In this document: piece after piece, positions 42,800-53,308 of the stretch
Position numbering within the stretch: position 1 is the first letter of the stretch
Layout of the letters: each line of letters begins with the position of its first letter
Source: JAFGVL01 sp963663245
GTDB taxonomy: Bacteria > Bacteroidota > Bacteroidia > Bacteroidales > Paludibacteraceae
DNA length: 64,000 bases
NCBI GenBank assembly: GCA_963663245.1
Contig: OY760143.1
Coordinates: 806,001-870,000, forward strand
Direction of reading: 5' to 3'
The notes under the pieces: generated by a model
Told to the model about the DNA's origin: nothing
The model's database searches: none
The model's input: the letters and a program-made list of their open reading frames with translations, nothing else
Position numbers and translations under genes: made by a program

Positions 42800-45700
42800 A
42801 TGAATCGATTTATATACTATTTATTGTTGTTTTTGAGTTTTAGCTCTTGGTCTTTCGCCAGTTCAACTCAACAACTTTCTGTTACCCTAAACTGGAAAGG
42901 ATTAGAGCAAAATGTGTCTGATGCGAGCTTGGTATTTGATAATTCAACTTGTTTAGATAATAGTAGACTCCCTTATTATACTCTTACAATTCCATTAGAA
43001 AATAATCAAACTGTTGATAGTCTTAAGTTAAAAGATATTCAGACAAATAATTTAACACTGAAAGAAAGTAATCTTATTAAAAATAGTCCATCTCCAGATT
43101 CTGATTATGCTACGCTAAAAGTTACATATCTTTTTGATCGAAAACAGAAAAAAGCATTGCTGTATTTTTTGCCTATTTTAGATCAAAATGGAACGTTTGA
43201 AAAAATAACTTCATGTACTCTTGAATATTCTATTAACACAGAAAATGGGACTAACCTCCGTTCTGCTAGCTCTGCTGGTTTGCATTCATTTGTGTCAAAC
43301 TCTGTTTTGAAAACAGGGGCTTGGATTAAAATTGCTGTTTCTCAAACAGGAATACATAAAATTAGCTATTCTGATCTTGTTGCTTGGGGAGTTGCTGATC
43401 CATCAAATGCTCGGGTATTTGGTTATGGAGGTGCAAAACTGCATGAGGATTTTAATAAATCAAAAATAGATGATTTACCTCAAGTGGCTGTTTGGAAAGA
43501 AACAGGCGTAGATGGAATTTTTAATGAAGGAGATTACTTGTTGTTTTATGCTCAAGGACCTATTTCATGGGAATACAATACAAGTGAAAGTAAATTTAAT
43601 AGAACAATTAATCCCTATTCATTTAAGGGTTATTACTTTATAAGTTCTGATGCGGGAGTTGAAAAAACCATTAGTACTAAAGCTGCTTTAACGGGAACGC
43701 CAACAGTCGCTGTTACGAATTTTTTAGATTATCAACTACATGAATTAGAAATGCGCAACTTCCTCTCTAGTGGGCAAGAATGGTATGGAGAAGAGTTTAG
43801 TTCTACTGCAACGCAAACATTCTCTTTTATTTTTCCTAATGTTGCTATTTCTAAAAAAGCTAAAATCACAGTTGCTGCATGTGCCAATCCAACTACAGAT
43901 GCTGGTTCAACAATGAGTGTTAGCTTAAATTCTAATAGTTTTGATTTAAAATTTAATAAAATATCAACATATGTTTTTGCTGAAAGAAACCTTTTTAATA
44001 CTGATTCAATTTTGCCATCAAGTTCTAAGTTAGATATTAACTTAAAATATAATGATTCGGCATCAAAGGCTTGGTTAAACTATATTTCTGTAAATGCTTT
44101 TCGTCATTTGATTATGGATGGTAGTAGTATGGCTTTTCGCCAGCCTGAAATAATAGCAAGCTCTCAGTTGGCAGAATATTCGTTAACGGCAGATGCAGGG
44201 CTTGTGATATGGGATATAACTGATCCAGCGAATGCTAAGCATATGTCTGTTTCTTATACTGATGGTAAATATGTTTTTCTAGATTCAGCAGTGGTTTTAA
44301 AAGAGTATGTTGCATTAGATCCTTCTGCAGAACATGTTACGCCTGAATTTGCAGGGCAAGTAGTAAATCAAGATTTACATGGTTTAGCTCAAAAAGATAT
44401 GGTAATAGTTACTCATTCAGACTATTACAAACAAGCTGAAGTTTTAGCTGAGAAGCATCGAGTACATGACGGAATTTCTGTAATTACTGTTTTTCTAGAA
44501 CAAGTATATAATGAGTTCTCATCTGGAGTGCCAGATGCAACAGCTATTCGATGGTTTATGAAGATGTTTTTTGATAGAGCTTCAACTTCAGAAGAAGCTC
44601 CGAAATACTTATTGCTTTTTGGAGATGGAACTTATGATAATAGACTCATAGAATCAAAAAACCAGGATACTCATAAATTACCATGCTACGAAGCGAAGGA
44701 GTCATTGCATGAAATAAACTCCTACGTGACAGATGATTATTTTGGTTTGCTAGATGATTCTGAGGGGTCTTATATCCCTAGTGGTAATCTTGAGGTTGGG
44801 ATAGGACGTTTCCCTGTGTCTACTGAGAGTCAAGCGAGTGATCTAGTTGCAAAGATATGTGCTTATATGGATAATAATGAAAAAGGCTATTGGAAGAATA
44901 GGCTAATATATATTGCTGATGATGATGATGATACTAGGCATACTTTTGATTCTGATAGACTTGTGAAATATATGGAAACTACATATCCTTATTTTCAGCC
45001 TAAGCGTTTATTTTTAGATTCTTATTTGCAAGAAACAAGTGCGAGTGGAGAATCTTATCCATTAGCAAAAGAGTATTATCTTAATTTAATTGATCAAGGT
45101 ATATTTTTACTTAATTATACTGGACATGGAAGTATTGAAGGTTTGTCTAACGAGAAAATAATTAGTAGAAATGATATTGCGAATATGTACAATAAAAAGC
45201 TTCCATTATTTGTTACAGCATCATGTAGTTTTAGTCATTTTGATAATTCAAAATCGTCTGCCGGCGAAGATATGTTTTTGAATAACCATGGGGGCGCAAT
45301 TGGTTTATTTTCAACTTCGCGAACAGTTTATTCAAATAACAACTATGCCCTAAATAGTGCATTTAATAAATATATCTTTAAAATCGAGAATGGAAAACCA
45401 TTGGCCTTAGGTGAAATTATGAGACGGTCCAAAAATGACTTGTCAGATTTGAATAGATTAAGTTTTACTTTACTTGCTGATCCTGCTTTAGTTATGCATG
45501 TGCCTTTAAATAAAGTAATAATTACAGAAGTTAGTAGTAATTCAAATGTTGTAGGAGATACGATAAAAGCATTAAGTACTGTTTCTGTAAAAGGAGAAAT
45601 ACAATCATCAGATTCAATGCTACTTAATAACTTTAATGGTATTGTAACGGCAGTCGTTTATGATAAAAAAATGTCGGTGAGTACAATGGCTAATGATGAT

Positions 45701-46585
45701 CCAACGATATATACCTATTTAGATCGCACTAATATGTTGTTTAACGGAAAAACAACGGTAGTAGACGGAAAGTTTACCATAACTTTTATGGTTCCTAAGG
45801 ATATTGCTTATAACTATGATTTTGGAAGAATTAATTTGTATGCTGCAGATGAAACGAATGATTTAGAAGCTCAGGGTTATTATGAAGATTTTTATGTTGG
45901 GGGTTCAAAATCTGATTTTGTTTTTGAGAATGAAGGGCCAATTATTGATATGTATTTAAATACGTCTAATTTTATTAATGGAGAATCAGTAGACTCAACA
46001 CCAGTTTTTGAAGCAAATATTAGTGATGAAAATGGTATTAATGCTGTGGGAGGAGGAATTGGTCATGATTTGTATTTATCGCTGAATGATAATCCCAACT
46101 TATCTTATGTGTTAAATAATTATTATGAATCATCTTTTGGTGATTATCGCTCAGGGAAACTGGTGTACGAGATACCAAAATTAGAAGATGGTTCTTATAC
46201 TTTAACTTTTAGAGCATGGGACTTATTAAATAATTCCTCTACAGAGACCTTAACATTCAATGTTGAAAATGGGATTAAACCTCACTTATATACTTTTTAT
46301 GCAGCTCCTAATCCGGCTGAATCTTATGTGAATTTTATTTTTAAACATGATCAGCCTCAGTCTGAGATGAACATTGAGCTATATGTGTATAATTTAACAG
46401 GGGAGCTCTTGTGGCAAACAGAAAAAACAGTATATTCGGATGAAAATATAGCGGAAATATCTTGGGACTTAACAACTTCCTCAGGAAGAAAGCTTTTGAG
46501 AGGAATCTATTTATATACTGTTTATGTAGAATCAGAAGAGAAGAGCGATTTCTCAAGAAAATCAAACAAATTATTGGTTCGATAA
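42800..46585 (+). CDS. porU: Type IX secretion system sortase PorU
   Basis: Cell-surface C25-family cysteine peptidase that removes C-terminal sorting signals from type IX cargo and joins it to an anionic lipopolysaccharide. The 1261 residues begin with a signal peptide (1-21). The peptidase core has LLLFGDGTYDN, catalytic His776 in NYTGHGS and Cys809 in TASCSF, 33 residues apart as in known PorU. It ends with a FlgD-like beta domain (about 1170-1261, APNPAESYVNF, LLRGIYLYTVYV). The usual partner porV follows after 77 bp. Confidence 0.93.
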   Translation: MNRFIYYLLLFLSFSSWSFASSTQQLSVTLNWKGLEQNVSDASLVFDNSTCLDNSRLPYYTLTIPLENNQTVDSLKLKDIQTNNLTLKESNLIKNSPSPDSDYATLKVTYLFDRKQKKALLYFLPILDQNGTFEKITSCTLEYSINTENGTNLRSASSAGLHSFVSNSVLKTGAWIKIAVSQTGIHKISYSDLVAWGVADPSNARVFGYGGAKLHEDFNKSKIDDLPQVAVWKETGVDGIFNEGDYLLFYAQGPISWEYNTSESKFNRTINPYSFKGYYFISSDAGVEKTISTKAALTGTPTVAVTNFLDYQLHELEMRNFLSSGQEWYGEEFSSTATQTFSFIFPNVAISKKAKITVAACANPTTDAGSTMSVSLNSNSFDLKFNKISTYVFAERNLFNTDSILPSSSKLDINLKYNDSASKAWLNYISVNAFRHLIMDGSSMAFRQPEIIASSQLAEYSLTADAGLVIWDITDPANAKHMSVSYTDGKYVFLDSAVVLKEYVALDPSAEHVTPEFAGQVVNQDLHGLAQKDMVIVTHSDYYKQAEVLAEKHRVHDGISVITVFLEQVYNEFSSGVPDATAIRWFMKMFFDRASTSEEAPKYLLLFGDGTYDNRLIESKNQDTHKLPCYEAKESLHEINSYVTDDYFGLLDDSEGSYIPSGNLEVGIGRFPVSTESQASDLVAKICAYMDNNEKGYWKNRLIYIADDDDDTRHTFDSDRLVKYMETTYPYFQPKRLFLDSYLQETSASGESYPLAKEYYLNLIDQGIFLLNYTGHGSIEGLSNEKIISRNDIANMYNKKLPLFVTASCSFSHFDNSKSSAGEDMFLNNHGGAIGLFSTSRTVYSNNNYALNSAFNKYIFKIENGKPLALGEIMRRSKNDLSDLNRLSFTLLADPALVMHVPLNKVIITEVSSNSNVVGDTIKALSTVSVKGEIQSSDSMLLNNFNGIVTAVVYDKKMSVSTMANDDPTIYTYLDRTNMLFNGKTTVVDGKFTITFMVPKDIAYNYDFGRINLYAADETNDLEAQGYYEDFYVGGSKSDFVFENEGPIIDMYLNTSNFINGESVDSTPVFEANISDENGINAVGGGIGHDLYLSLNDNPNLSYVLNNYYESSFGDYRSGKLVYEIPKLEDGSYTLTFRAWDLLNNSSTETLTFNVENGIKPHLYTFYAAPNPAESYVNFIFKHDQPQSEMNIELYVYNLTGELLWQTEKTVYSDENIAEISWDLTTSSGRKLLRGIYLYTVYVESEEKSDFSRKSNKLLVR

Positions 46586-46662
46586 CAATAAAATAAGATA
46601 TTTACGTTTATATTTTATAGATTTATTGTAATATTGCATCTTTAAAAAAAATATATAATTCA

Positions 46663-47931
46663 ATGAAGAACTTATTAATTGCAAGCATTATGCTTGTTGT
46701 ATCTATTAGCAGTTTTGCACAAACAACTAAGACTGATGTATTTGATGGAAACAGAAGATTAAATCCAATTCTTACCGCAGTGCCATCATTGGGAATTACT
46801 CCTGATTCACGTGCTAGTGGTATGGGTGATGTAGGTGCAGCAACCAGTGCAGATGTAAATTCTCAACACTGGAATCCATCTAAATATGCTTTTATGGATA
46901 GTCCTGGAGGAGTATCTTTTTCTTATACACCATGGATGGCCAAAATTGTAAAGGATATTAATTTAGCATATTTGTGTGGGTACTTTAGAGTGGCAGAAAA
47001 GCAGACAGTAAGTGCTTCTTTACGTTATTTTTCACTAGGAGATGTTGACTTAACAAATGCTGATGGAACTTTATTAACATCAACTCAACCAAGTGAATTT
47101 GCTGTTGATGTGGCATATTCACGTTTACTCTCTGATAAATTATCGGCTGCTGTAGCATTACGTTTTATTTATGCTGATTTAAGTGGAGGTATGGTTGAGG
47201 AATTATATCCTGGTACTTCTGTTGCTGCTGATATATCTGCTACTTATAGATTGCCGATAGCTTTCCCAATGGACGATGGTTCATTTGGATTGGGTTTAAA
47301 TATTTCTAATATCGGTTCTAAGATGTCTTATGATAAAGGTAATACTTCATTGTTTATACCTACAAATATGCGACTTGGTGCTTCTTTTGAATATCCAATT
47401 GATAAATTTAATAGCATCACAATATCTGCAGATTTAAATAAATTATTAATACCTAGTACTCCTCTTTTAGATGATTACAATGCTAAATATATAGAGGATT
47501 ATACAGCAGGGATTGATCCTGTAACAGAAGAAGCAGCATATGATGCTGCTGTAGTAAATGCTAAAGCAGCTGCGGAAGTAGAATTCGATAAAGACTACGA
47601 TGCCTTTTTAGAGATTTCTCCTTTATCTGGATTATTTAGTTCATTTGGTGATGCTTCTGGAGGATTTGCAGAAGAAATGAGAGAGATTGCTTGGGCAATA
47701 GGTCTTGAATATGCATATAATAATCAATTTATGGTTCGTGCTGGTTATTTCCATGAAAGTGATACAAAAGGTAGTCGTAAGTTTTTTACAGCTGGTGCCG
47801 GTTTTAAATTAAATATGTTTCAATTAGATGCATCTTATATTTTATCTGCTGCACAAACAAATCCTTTAGATCAAACAGTGCGTTTTAGTTTATCATTTGA
47901 TATGGATGGACTGAAAGATTTAACAAGATAA
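46663..47931 (+). CDS. porV: Type IX secretion outer-membrane protein PorV (LptO)
   Basis: FadL-like 14-strand barrel that shuttles cargo from the SprA translocon to PorU. The 422 residues have a signal peptide (1-19, SSFAQ), the conserved entry NPILTAVPSLGITPDSRASGMGDVGAATSAD (in part: ITPDSRASGMGD), HWNPSKYAF, and barrel strands to the terminal VRFSLSFDMDGLK. A hydrophilic, Ala/Glu-rich loop at about 268-310 seems long for the family. Confidence 0.92.
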   Translation: MKNLLIASIMLVVSISSFAQTTKTDVFDGNRRLNPILTAVPSLGITPDSRASGMGDVGAATSADVNSQHWNPSKYAFMDSPGGVSFSYTPWMAKIVKDINLAYLCGYFRVAEKQTVSASLRYFSLGDVDLTNADGTLLTSTQPSEFAVDVAYSRLLSDKLSAAVALRFIYADLSGGMVEELYPGTSVAADISATYRLPIAFPMDDGSFGLGLNISNIGSKMSYDKGNTSLFIPTNMRLGASFEYPIDKFNSITISADLNKLLIPSTPLLDDYNAKYIEDYTAGIDPVTEEAAYDAAVVNAKAAAEVEFDKDYDAFLEISPLSGLFSSFGDASGGFAEEMREIAWAIGLEYAYNNQFMVRAGYFHESDTKGSRKFFTAGAGFKLNMFQLDASYILSAAQTNPLDQTVRFSLSFDMDGLKDLTR

Positions 47932-47953
47932 AATTAACTTTATATAGATATTT

Positions 47954-47990
47954 AAAACAAGTTGCTACTTTTGTAGCAACTTGTTTTTTT
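47954..47990 (+). terminator. Terminator after porV, overlapping the ispF promoter box
   Basis: A 15-bp perfect stem (AAAACAAGTTGCTAC/GTAGCAACTTGTTTT) with a TTTT loop and a T run. The loop region reads TACTTTTG (47966-47973), an exact -7 box 34 bp upstream of the ispF ATG. Confidence 0.92.
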
Positions 47991-48007
47991 ATAAATATAC
48001 TTGAGAT

Positions 48008-48487
48008 ATGAAAGTAAGAGTTGGATTAGGGTATGATGTGCATCAGCTTGTTGAAGGAAGAGACTTATACCTAGGAGGTATTAAGTTAAATAATTCTAAG
48101 GGTTTATTAGGACATTCAGATGCGGATGTGTTAATTCATAGTATCTGTGATGCTTTATTAGGTGCAGCTAATTTAGGCGACATTGGAGTTCATTTTCCTG
48201 ACACTTCTATTGAGTTCAAAAATATAGATAGTAAAGTGTTACTGAAAGAAACTGCAGTATTAATAAGAGATGCTGGTTTTGAGATAGGAAATATTGATGT
48301 AACAGTTTCTGCCGAAGAGCCTAAACTTAAACCTCATATTCCTTTAATGTGTAGCAGCTTATCAGATGTGTTAAATATTGATGTCGCTGATATTTCTATA
48401 AAAGCTACTACAACAGAGAAACTTGGTTTTGTTGGTAGAGAGGAAGGAATAGCATCTCAAGCAGTTGTTTTAATAACAAAAGAATAA
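48008..48487 (+). CDS. ispF: 2-C-methyl-D-erythritol 2,4-cyclodiphosphate synthase
   Basis: MEP-pathway enzyme of isoprenoid synthesis, which ultimately feeds UppS. The 159 residues have metal ligands Asp10/His12 in GYDVHQL and the third His in LGHSDADVLIHSICDALLGA (split), plus FPDTSIEFKNIDS and the C-terminal TTEKLGFVGREEGIA. Full length. Confidence 0.97.
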   Translation: MKVRVGLGYDVHQLVEGRDLYLGGIKLNNSKGLLGHSDADVLIHSICDALLGAANLGDIGVHFPDTSIEFKNIDSKVLLKETAVLIRDAGFEIGNIDVTVSAEEPKLKPHIPLMCSSLSDVLNIDVADISIKATTTEKLGFVGREEGIASQAVVLITKE

Positions 48488-48522
48488 TTGTCAATAGTAC
48501 TTGTTTGTAGATTCTAGCTTTA

Positions 48523-50229
48523 TTAGAAGGAGAAAGTTAAACCTATTAAAGCATTAAAGCCAACAACTTCATATCCGTTAAAATATTCATAACGACTATC
48601 TAATAAATTATTCATTTTTAAGAAAATAGACACTTTGCTGCTATGTGCATAAAATAGCCCAAGATTAATGTCTACTATTGATTTCATGGAATCTGTATTT
48701 CCATTAATTCCTAAGGATTTTCTCCCTGTTGCAACATATGAATATAGGTTAACGCTTGTACGTCTTGAGAGCTTCATGTCTATACCTAAGTCAATTTCGT
48801 ATTTTGGCATGTGCCATGCATAATCAGCATTTGCAACTGTCCATGAGTTATATTTCCCTCCTAAAATAAAACTCAAGTCTTGGTTGTAGTTATAATTGAA
48901 TTTTAAGGTTGTATTAAATAAATTAGCGTCTTGATAGTCTGCACTAAAAGAATTCGCTTGAATTATAGATGCTGTATTTGTATCAATAAGAAAATCATTT
49001 ACAAAGAAAGCTTGGTTTTTATTTATCTTATAACGAACAGATAAATCAATCAAGAAATTGTACAGAAGTTTTAATTTAAAACCACCATAAGCATCGAAAG
49101 GAGTGTAGCTGTCTTTTAGTTTCCTATTTAAATTGATATAGTGGTTTATAGATTCTACATAGTTCATAGAATTAGTTTGATAATCACCTGTAATTCCACC
49201 ATAAGCATAAATTGATTTATCTATAAGTGTTGCTTGTCCTGTAATGTCAGCAGTAGGAACAAATCCTTTTCCTTCAGAATCTTTAGATATAAATGTTTTT
49301 ATCCCAAGTTTTAAATACCATTTTTCTTGCTTGAAAGCAAAATAAGGATTTAGTTTAAATACAGCATAATTGTTTTGTCCAAAAGCATGGTTAATTTTAC
49401 TATTGTTATATATTAAGTTTTTTAGCTGAACATCAACTCCTGCAATATTTTCCTCAATTTTCTGATCATAATGTATTTGAGTATTAATAAGCTGTTCGGT
49501 TAATCCTATAGTAGGAGAGAAGCCCTTGTAATCAATTTTAGTTAATACTTTATATTCTTCTTCTACGGGAATAGTTTTATAGGCGATGCTAAAATTCCAT
49601 TTTGAAATTCCTGCAATTTCAGGAATAAAGTCTTTCCCAATAAAGGTTGTCCCAATAGGGTAGATATAGTTAGTTGTTGAATCTAATGCATTATCTCCAT
49701 AATAATTAAAACCTTCAAATTCATAATTCGCATCAACAGTTAATTCACTTTTTTCCTTGTATTTTTGATAGGTTAAACCACCCTTGCTTTCGTGATGCTT
49801 CTTTTCTTTTAGTAAACCATTATGATTTAGCTTAAAGTCTAATCTATGGGTAGATTTATTAAGTAGAGGATACATAAGGTTTCCTAATGTAGCCCATCTA
49901 TTTCCAGCCCCTAAACGTAGAAATCCATCTTTCTGATCAGGAATTGGAGGTGTGCGTAAACGAGCAGATTCAAGCTGTCGTAACTTGTATTTAGGGTCCA
50001 TTAGAGTCGAAAATGTAGAATAATCTACAATAATTTGTTTTATCTCAGGGTCAACAACCGATGGTATCTCATTAATCTTTCCAGCATCCTTAATTATAGG
50101 GACATATTCTTTCTCTATTGTAACGTCTCTTTGAATAATGATAGAGTCAGATTCAGTTGTTTGTGCATTAGCAAACAATAGACTAAATAAAAGCAAGGTG
50201 TTGGTTACAAAAGATCTTATCTGTTTCAT
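48523..50229 (-). CDS. Outer-membrane beta-barrel protein paired with a TPR protein
   Basis: The 568 residues have a signal peptide (1-22, LLFANAQ), a conserved-looking segment just after it (IEKEYVPIIKDAGKINEIPS, 33-52, and DYSTFSTLMDPKYKLRQLES), and then about 20 alternating amphipathic strands to the final aromatic FNALIGLTFSF. It resembles a TonB-dependent receptor barrel but lacks a visible plug domain and TonB box. Encoded 36 bp behind the large TPR gene; the pair order is one I recall from other Bacteroidota, where both are annotated vaguely. Confidence 0.75.
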   Translation of the reverse strand: MKQIRSFVTNTLLLFSLLFANAQTTESDSIIIQRDVTIEKEYVPIIKDAGKINEIPSVVDPEIKQIIVDYSTFSTLMDPKYKLRQLESARLRTPPIPDQKDGFLRLGAGNRWATLGNLMYPLLNKSTHRLDFKLNHNGLLKEKKHHESKGGLTYQKYKEKSELTVDANYEFEGFNYYGDNALDSTTNYIYPIGTTFIGKDFIPEIAGISKWNFSIAYKTIPVEEEYKVLTKIDYKGFSPTIGLTEQLINTQIHYDQKIEENIAGVDVQLKNLIYNNSKINHAFGQNNYAVFKLNPYFAFKQEKWYLKLGIKTFISKDSEGKGFVPTADITGQATLIDKSIYAYGGITGDYQTNSMNYVESINHYINLNRKLKDSYTPFDAYGGFKLKLLYNFLIDLSVRYKINKNQAFFVNDFLIDTNTASIIQANSFSADYQDANLFNTTLKFNYNYNQDLSFILGGKYNSWTVANADYAWHMPKYEIDLGIDMKLSRRTSVNLYSYVATGRKSLGINGNTDSMKSIVDINLGLFYAHSSKVSIFLKMNNLLDSRYEYFNGYEVVGFNALIGLTFSF

Positions 50230-50265
50230 ATGATTATATTCTATAGGTATTCAGAGTTCTAAAAG

Positions 50266-53200
50266 TTATTCTATAATAGTATTATTCTCACGTATAGTGA
50301 TTCCATCTAAGCGTTCTAATATTAGATCTTGAATCGTGTCTTGTTTGGTGTAATTCTCTTGTAAACTTACCAAGTATTGTTTTGCCTGAAAATCATCTCC
50401 TCTTTTTATAAAAATATCAGCAAATAATACAAACGCACGTGCAAGCCAATATTGATAAGGAGTACCTTCTTCAATAAATTCTGTTATAATTTTTTCAGCT
50501 TCTTTATCTTTCTCGTTTTCAAAGTAATAATTAGCCAATAAATATTTGCATTCAGCACCACTTGCTGTACGCAGATCTTTGGATAATATTTTTAAATCAG
50601 GTAGCGCCTTTTCTGTTTCATCATTAAGGAGAAATGCTTTTGTTTTATAGAATCTAGCTTCATTAGCTAATTTAGCATCTACTGTTTTTGCGCTTAGTAT
50701 TTCAGTTGCAATATTAATTGTTGTTTTAGTATCATTTAGAATAAAGCTGCTTCTTAATACTCCTGTTTTTGCAGCTGTAATATTTTCAGGTTCAGTTGCA
50801 ATCATTTCTAATTGTTTAAATGAGGTCAACGCAATATCAAAATCTTTTTCGTCATAAGCAATTTGTGATAAGCGAACTAATACATTTTCCATAAAAGGAT
50901 TTCCTAGCATTTTTGCTAATGTTTTGTATTGTTCGTAGGCATTATTGATGCTATCAGTTGTGTAATAACAATCAGCTAAATAGTAACGAGCAGACACGCA
51001 AAATCGACCTTGGTCGCAATAGTTTTGTAAATAGCGTTCAAAACTACCTGTAGCTTGAGAAATTTTATTTTTCATGTATAACCTCTCAGCAGCTAAGTAA
51101 GTTAAAGAATCTTCTTTTGTAGGGTCTGAAATAACAATACCTGACTGCAATGTTTTTGTGTAAGTAAAGAAATCTTCTACTTTATTTTCTTCAACATAGA
51201 TAGATTCTAGTGTTTCAAGGGCAGTTTTTGTTTCTTCACTATTAGGGTAATTTGTCACCACTGTTTTAAAAGCTGTAATTGCTTTGTTATTTGCACCTTC
51301 GTTATAGTATAACATGCCAATCTCGAAAGCTGCTTTACGAGATAAAGGAGCTTGAGGATATTTTGTAATTAAAATTTGATATGCATCAATGGCTCTTTCG
51401 TGCTGATTTACTAATACAAAGGCACGTCCCATTTCATAAAAAGCATCGTCGTGGAAATCAGAATTAGGATATTTTGTAACTAAATCTTGTAGACCTAATA
51501 TTTTTCCTTTGTAATTTTTTTGCAATCCTTGAACAAAGGCTTTCTGAAAAGCAGCATAATCTCCATTTTTACCAGCTTTTTCAATTGATTGAGTATAATA
51601 CAGTTCAGCATTTTTGAAATCTCTAGCAATAAAATAACAATCAGCCAATCGATCTAACCCATCAGCATAGGTAATAGATGTAGTATTTTTCTCACTTGCA
51701 ATATATTTATAAAACATTGGTTTAGCTTCATCATATTTTTTTTCGTTGAAGTAGGTGTATGCAATATTGTAATTGGCTAAATTAAATTCTGCCATTTCTT
51801 CGGCTCCGTCTTTTCCTAAGAAACTAATAAAATCTTTACGAGCTTTTTCATTTTCACCTAAGCGGAAGTAACTTTCTCCTCTCCAATAATATATTTGAGC
51901 ATTTTTAATGTTTGCTGATGCCTCAGATAAAGCGTTGCTAAATATTTCTACAGCTTCTTCAAAATTACCTTTAACAAATTGCTGAGTTCCTACTTGGAAT
52001 AAGATATATGCTTTTACGTTTCTCATTTCAGGACTTAGGTTTTTAAGTTTTGAAAGAGAGATGCTTGCTGCTACAAAATTTTTAGAAGATAGATATGCTC
52101 TTACTAAGTTTTCATATATTTTATCTTTATATTTTGAGTTAGGGAAATCTTTTAAAAAGCTTTCAAATGCTGTTATTGATTCACCAAATGGAGGTGTTGT
52201 TTCAAGAGTTGATAGCGTATAGTTAAATGCAGCTTCTTCTTTTGTTTCTAAATTGTAATTAAGAGATGCTGCAGCTTTATAAGCCATTCGAGCATTGCTT
52301 TTTTGCTCGATTTTTATGTAGCTATTCCCTAAATGTAAATATGCGTTTTGAGCTATTGAATCTTTTAAGGATGTTACTTTAGTTAAATAACTGGCTGCAT
52401 TCTTAAAATTGTTGGTTTTATAATAAGACATTCCAATAATATACATATCATTTCTCATTACTTTTTTAGAGTTTGAGGCATATTTTTTCATGTACTCAAT
52501 GGTTAGCTCGTAATCATTCTTTTGATAAGCACATTCTCCAAGAATCCGATAAACTTCAGAGTTATTACTGTTACTAGCATTTAGCTCGAGAACTTCTTTT
52601 GCGTATGGTAAAAGTTTATCGTATTCTTTCTGTATATAGTAAATTTGAACGATGTAATAAGGTACAAAAGCAATAAACTCAGGTTTCTCTTTAATAGAAA
52701 GGAATCCTGCTAAGGCGGTTTCGTAATTTTTTAAGCAATAGTCAGCATATGCAGCATAGTAAGTAGCAGATATCCCATATTTTGATTTCTTTCCTTTTAA
52801 ACTTTTAAATAATTTTTTTGCTTTTGCATATCTAACAGTTTCTATATTTGCATAACCCTCTCTAAAGGTTACTTCAATTTGCTCTTTTTTACTTAAGCGT
52901 TTTTTCTTTATTTTCTCATATTGTTTAATGGCGAGGTTGTATCTTTTAACGTCAAACGAAAGGTTTCCAAGCATCATATATACACGATCTTCGAATTGTG
53001 TATAAGGGTATTTCTCCAAATATGATTGCAATTTTTCTTGAGCATTATCTTTTCTTAGCTCATATGTAACGCAAGCAATATAATATTCAGCTTCTTGAAT
53101 CATATCTGCTTCGCCTAAATATTCTCTGTCATTTAAGAACTCTTCGAAGCTAATTAAAGATGCGGCATATTTTTGCTGTACAAACAAATCTTTTCCAGTA

Positions 53201-53298
53201 AAAAAGTCTTTATCAGGATTAGCATTAATAAAAGTTTCTTGTGATTGAATGCTTTCAATGCTAAGAATTAAAAAACAAAATAAAATATACTTCTTCAT
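50266..53298 (-). CDS. Large periplasmic TPR protein
   Basis: A 1010-residue protein with a signal peptide (1-19) and tetratricopeptide repeats over nearly all its length. Clear units include YPYTQFEDRVYMMLGNLSFD, FPNSKYKDKIYENLVRAYLS, YPNSDFHDDAFYEMGRAFVL and YPQAPLSRKAAFEIGMLYYN, with the YP-(N/Q)S spacing typical of BamD/YbgF-like repeats. It probably acts as a periplasmic scaffold for the barrel protein encoded downstream. No catalytic domain seen. Confidence 0.82.
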   Translation of the reverse strand: MKKYILFCFLILSIESIQSQETFINANPDKDFFTGKDLFVQQKYAASLISFEEFLNDREYLGEADMIQEAEYYIACVTYELRKDNAQEKLQSYLEKYPYTQFEDRVYMMLGNLSFDVKRYNLAIKQYEKIKKKRLSKKEQIEVTFREGYANIETVRYAKAKKLFKSLKGKKSKYGISATYYAAYADYCLKNYETALAGFLSIKEKPEFIAFVPYYIVQIYYIQKEYDKLLPYAKEVLELNASNSNNSEVYRILGECAYQKNDYELTIEYMKKYASNSKKVMRNDMYIIGMSYYKTNNFKNAASYLTKVTSLKDSIAQNAYLHLGNSYIKIEQKSNARMAYKAAASLNYNLETKEEAAFNYTLSTLETTPPFGESITAFESFLKDFPNSKYKDKIYENLVRAYLSSKNFVAASISLSKLKNLSPEMRNVKAYILFQVGTQQFVKGNFEEAVEIFSNALSEASANIKNAQIYYWRGESYFRLGENEKARKDFISFLGKDGAEEMAEFNLANYNIAYTYFNEKKYDEAKPMFYKYIASEKNTTSITYADGLDRLADCYFIARDFKNAELYYTQSIEKAGKNGDYAAFQKAFVQGLQKNYKGKILGLQDLVTKYPNSDFHDDAFYEMGRAFVLVNQHERAIDAYQILITKYPQAPLSRKAAFEIGMLYYNEGANNKAITAFKTVVTNYPNSEETKTALETLESIYVEENKVEDFFTYTKTLQSGIVISDPTKEDSLTYLAAERLYMKNKISQATGSFERYLQNYCDQGRFCVSARYYLADCYYTTDSINNAYEQYKTLAKMLGNPFMENVLVRLSQIAYDEKDFDIALTSFKQLEMIATEPENITAAKTGVLRSSFILNDTKTTINIATEILSAKTVDAKLANEARFYKTKAFLLNDETEKALPDLKILSKDLRTASGAECKYLLANYYFENEKDKEAEKIITEFIEEGTPYQYWLARAFVLFADIFIKRGDDFQAKQYLVSLQENYTKQDTIQDLILERLDGITIRENNTIIE

Positions 53299-53308
53299 TG
53301 TTCAGTGA

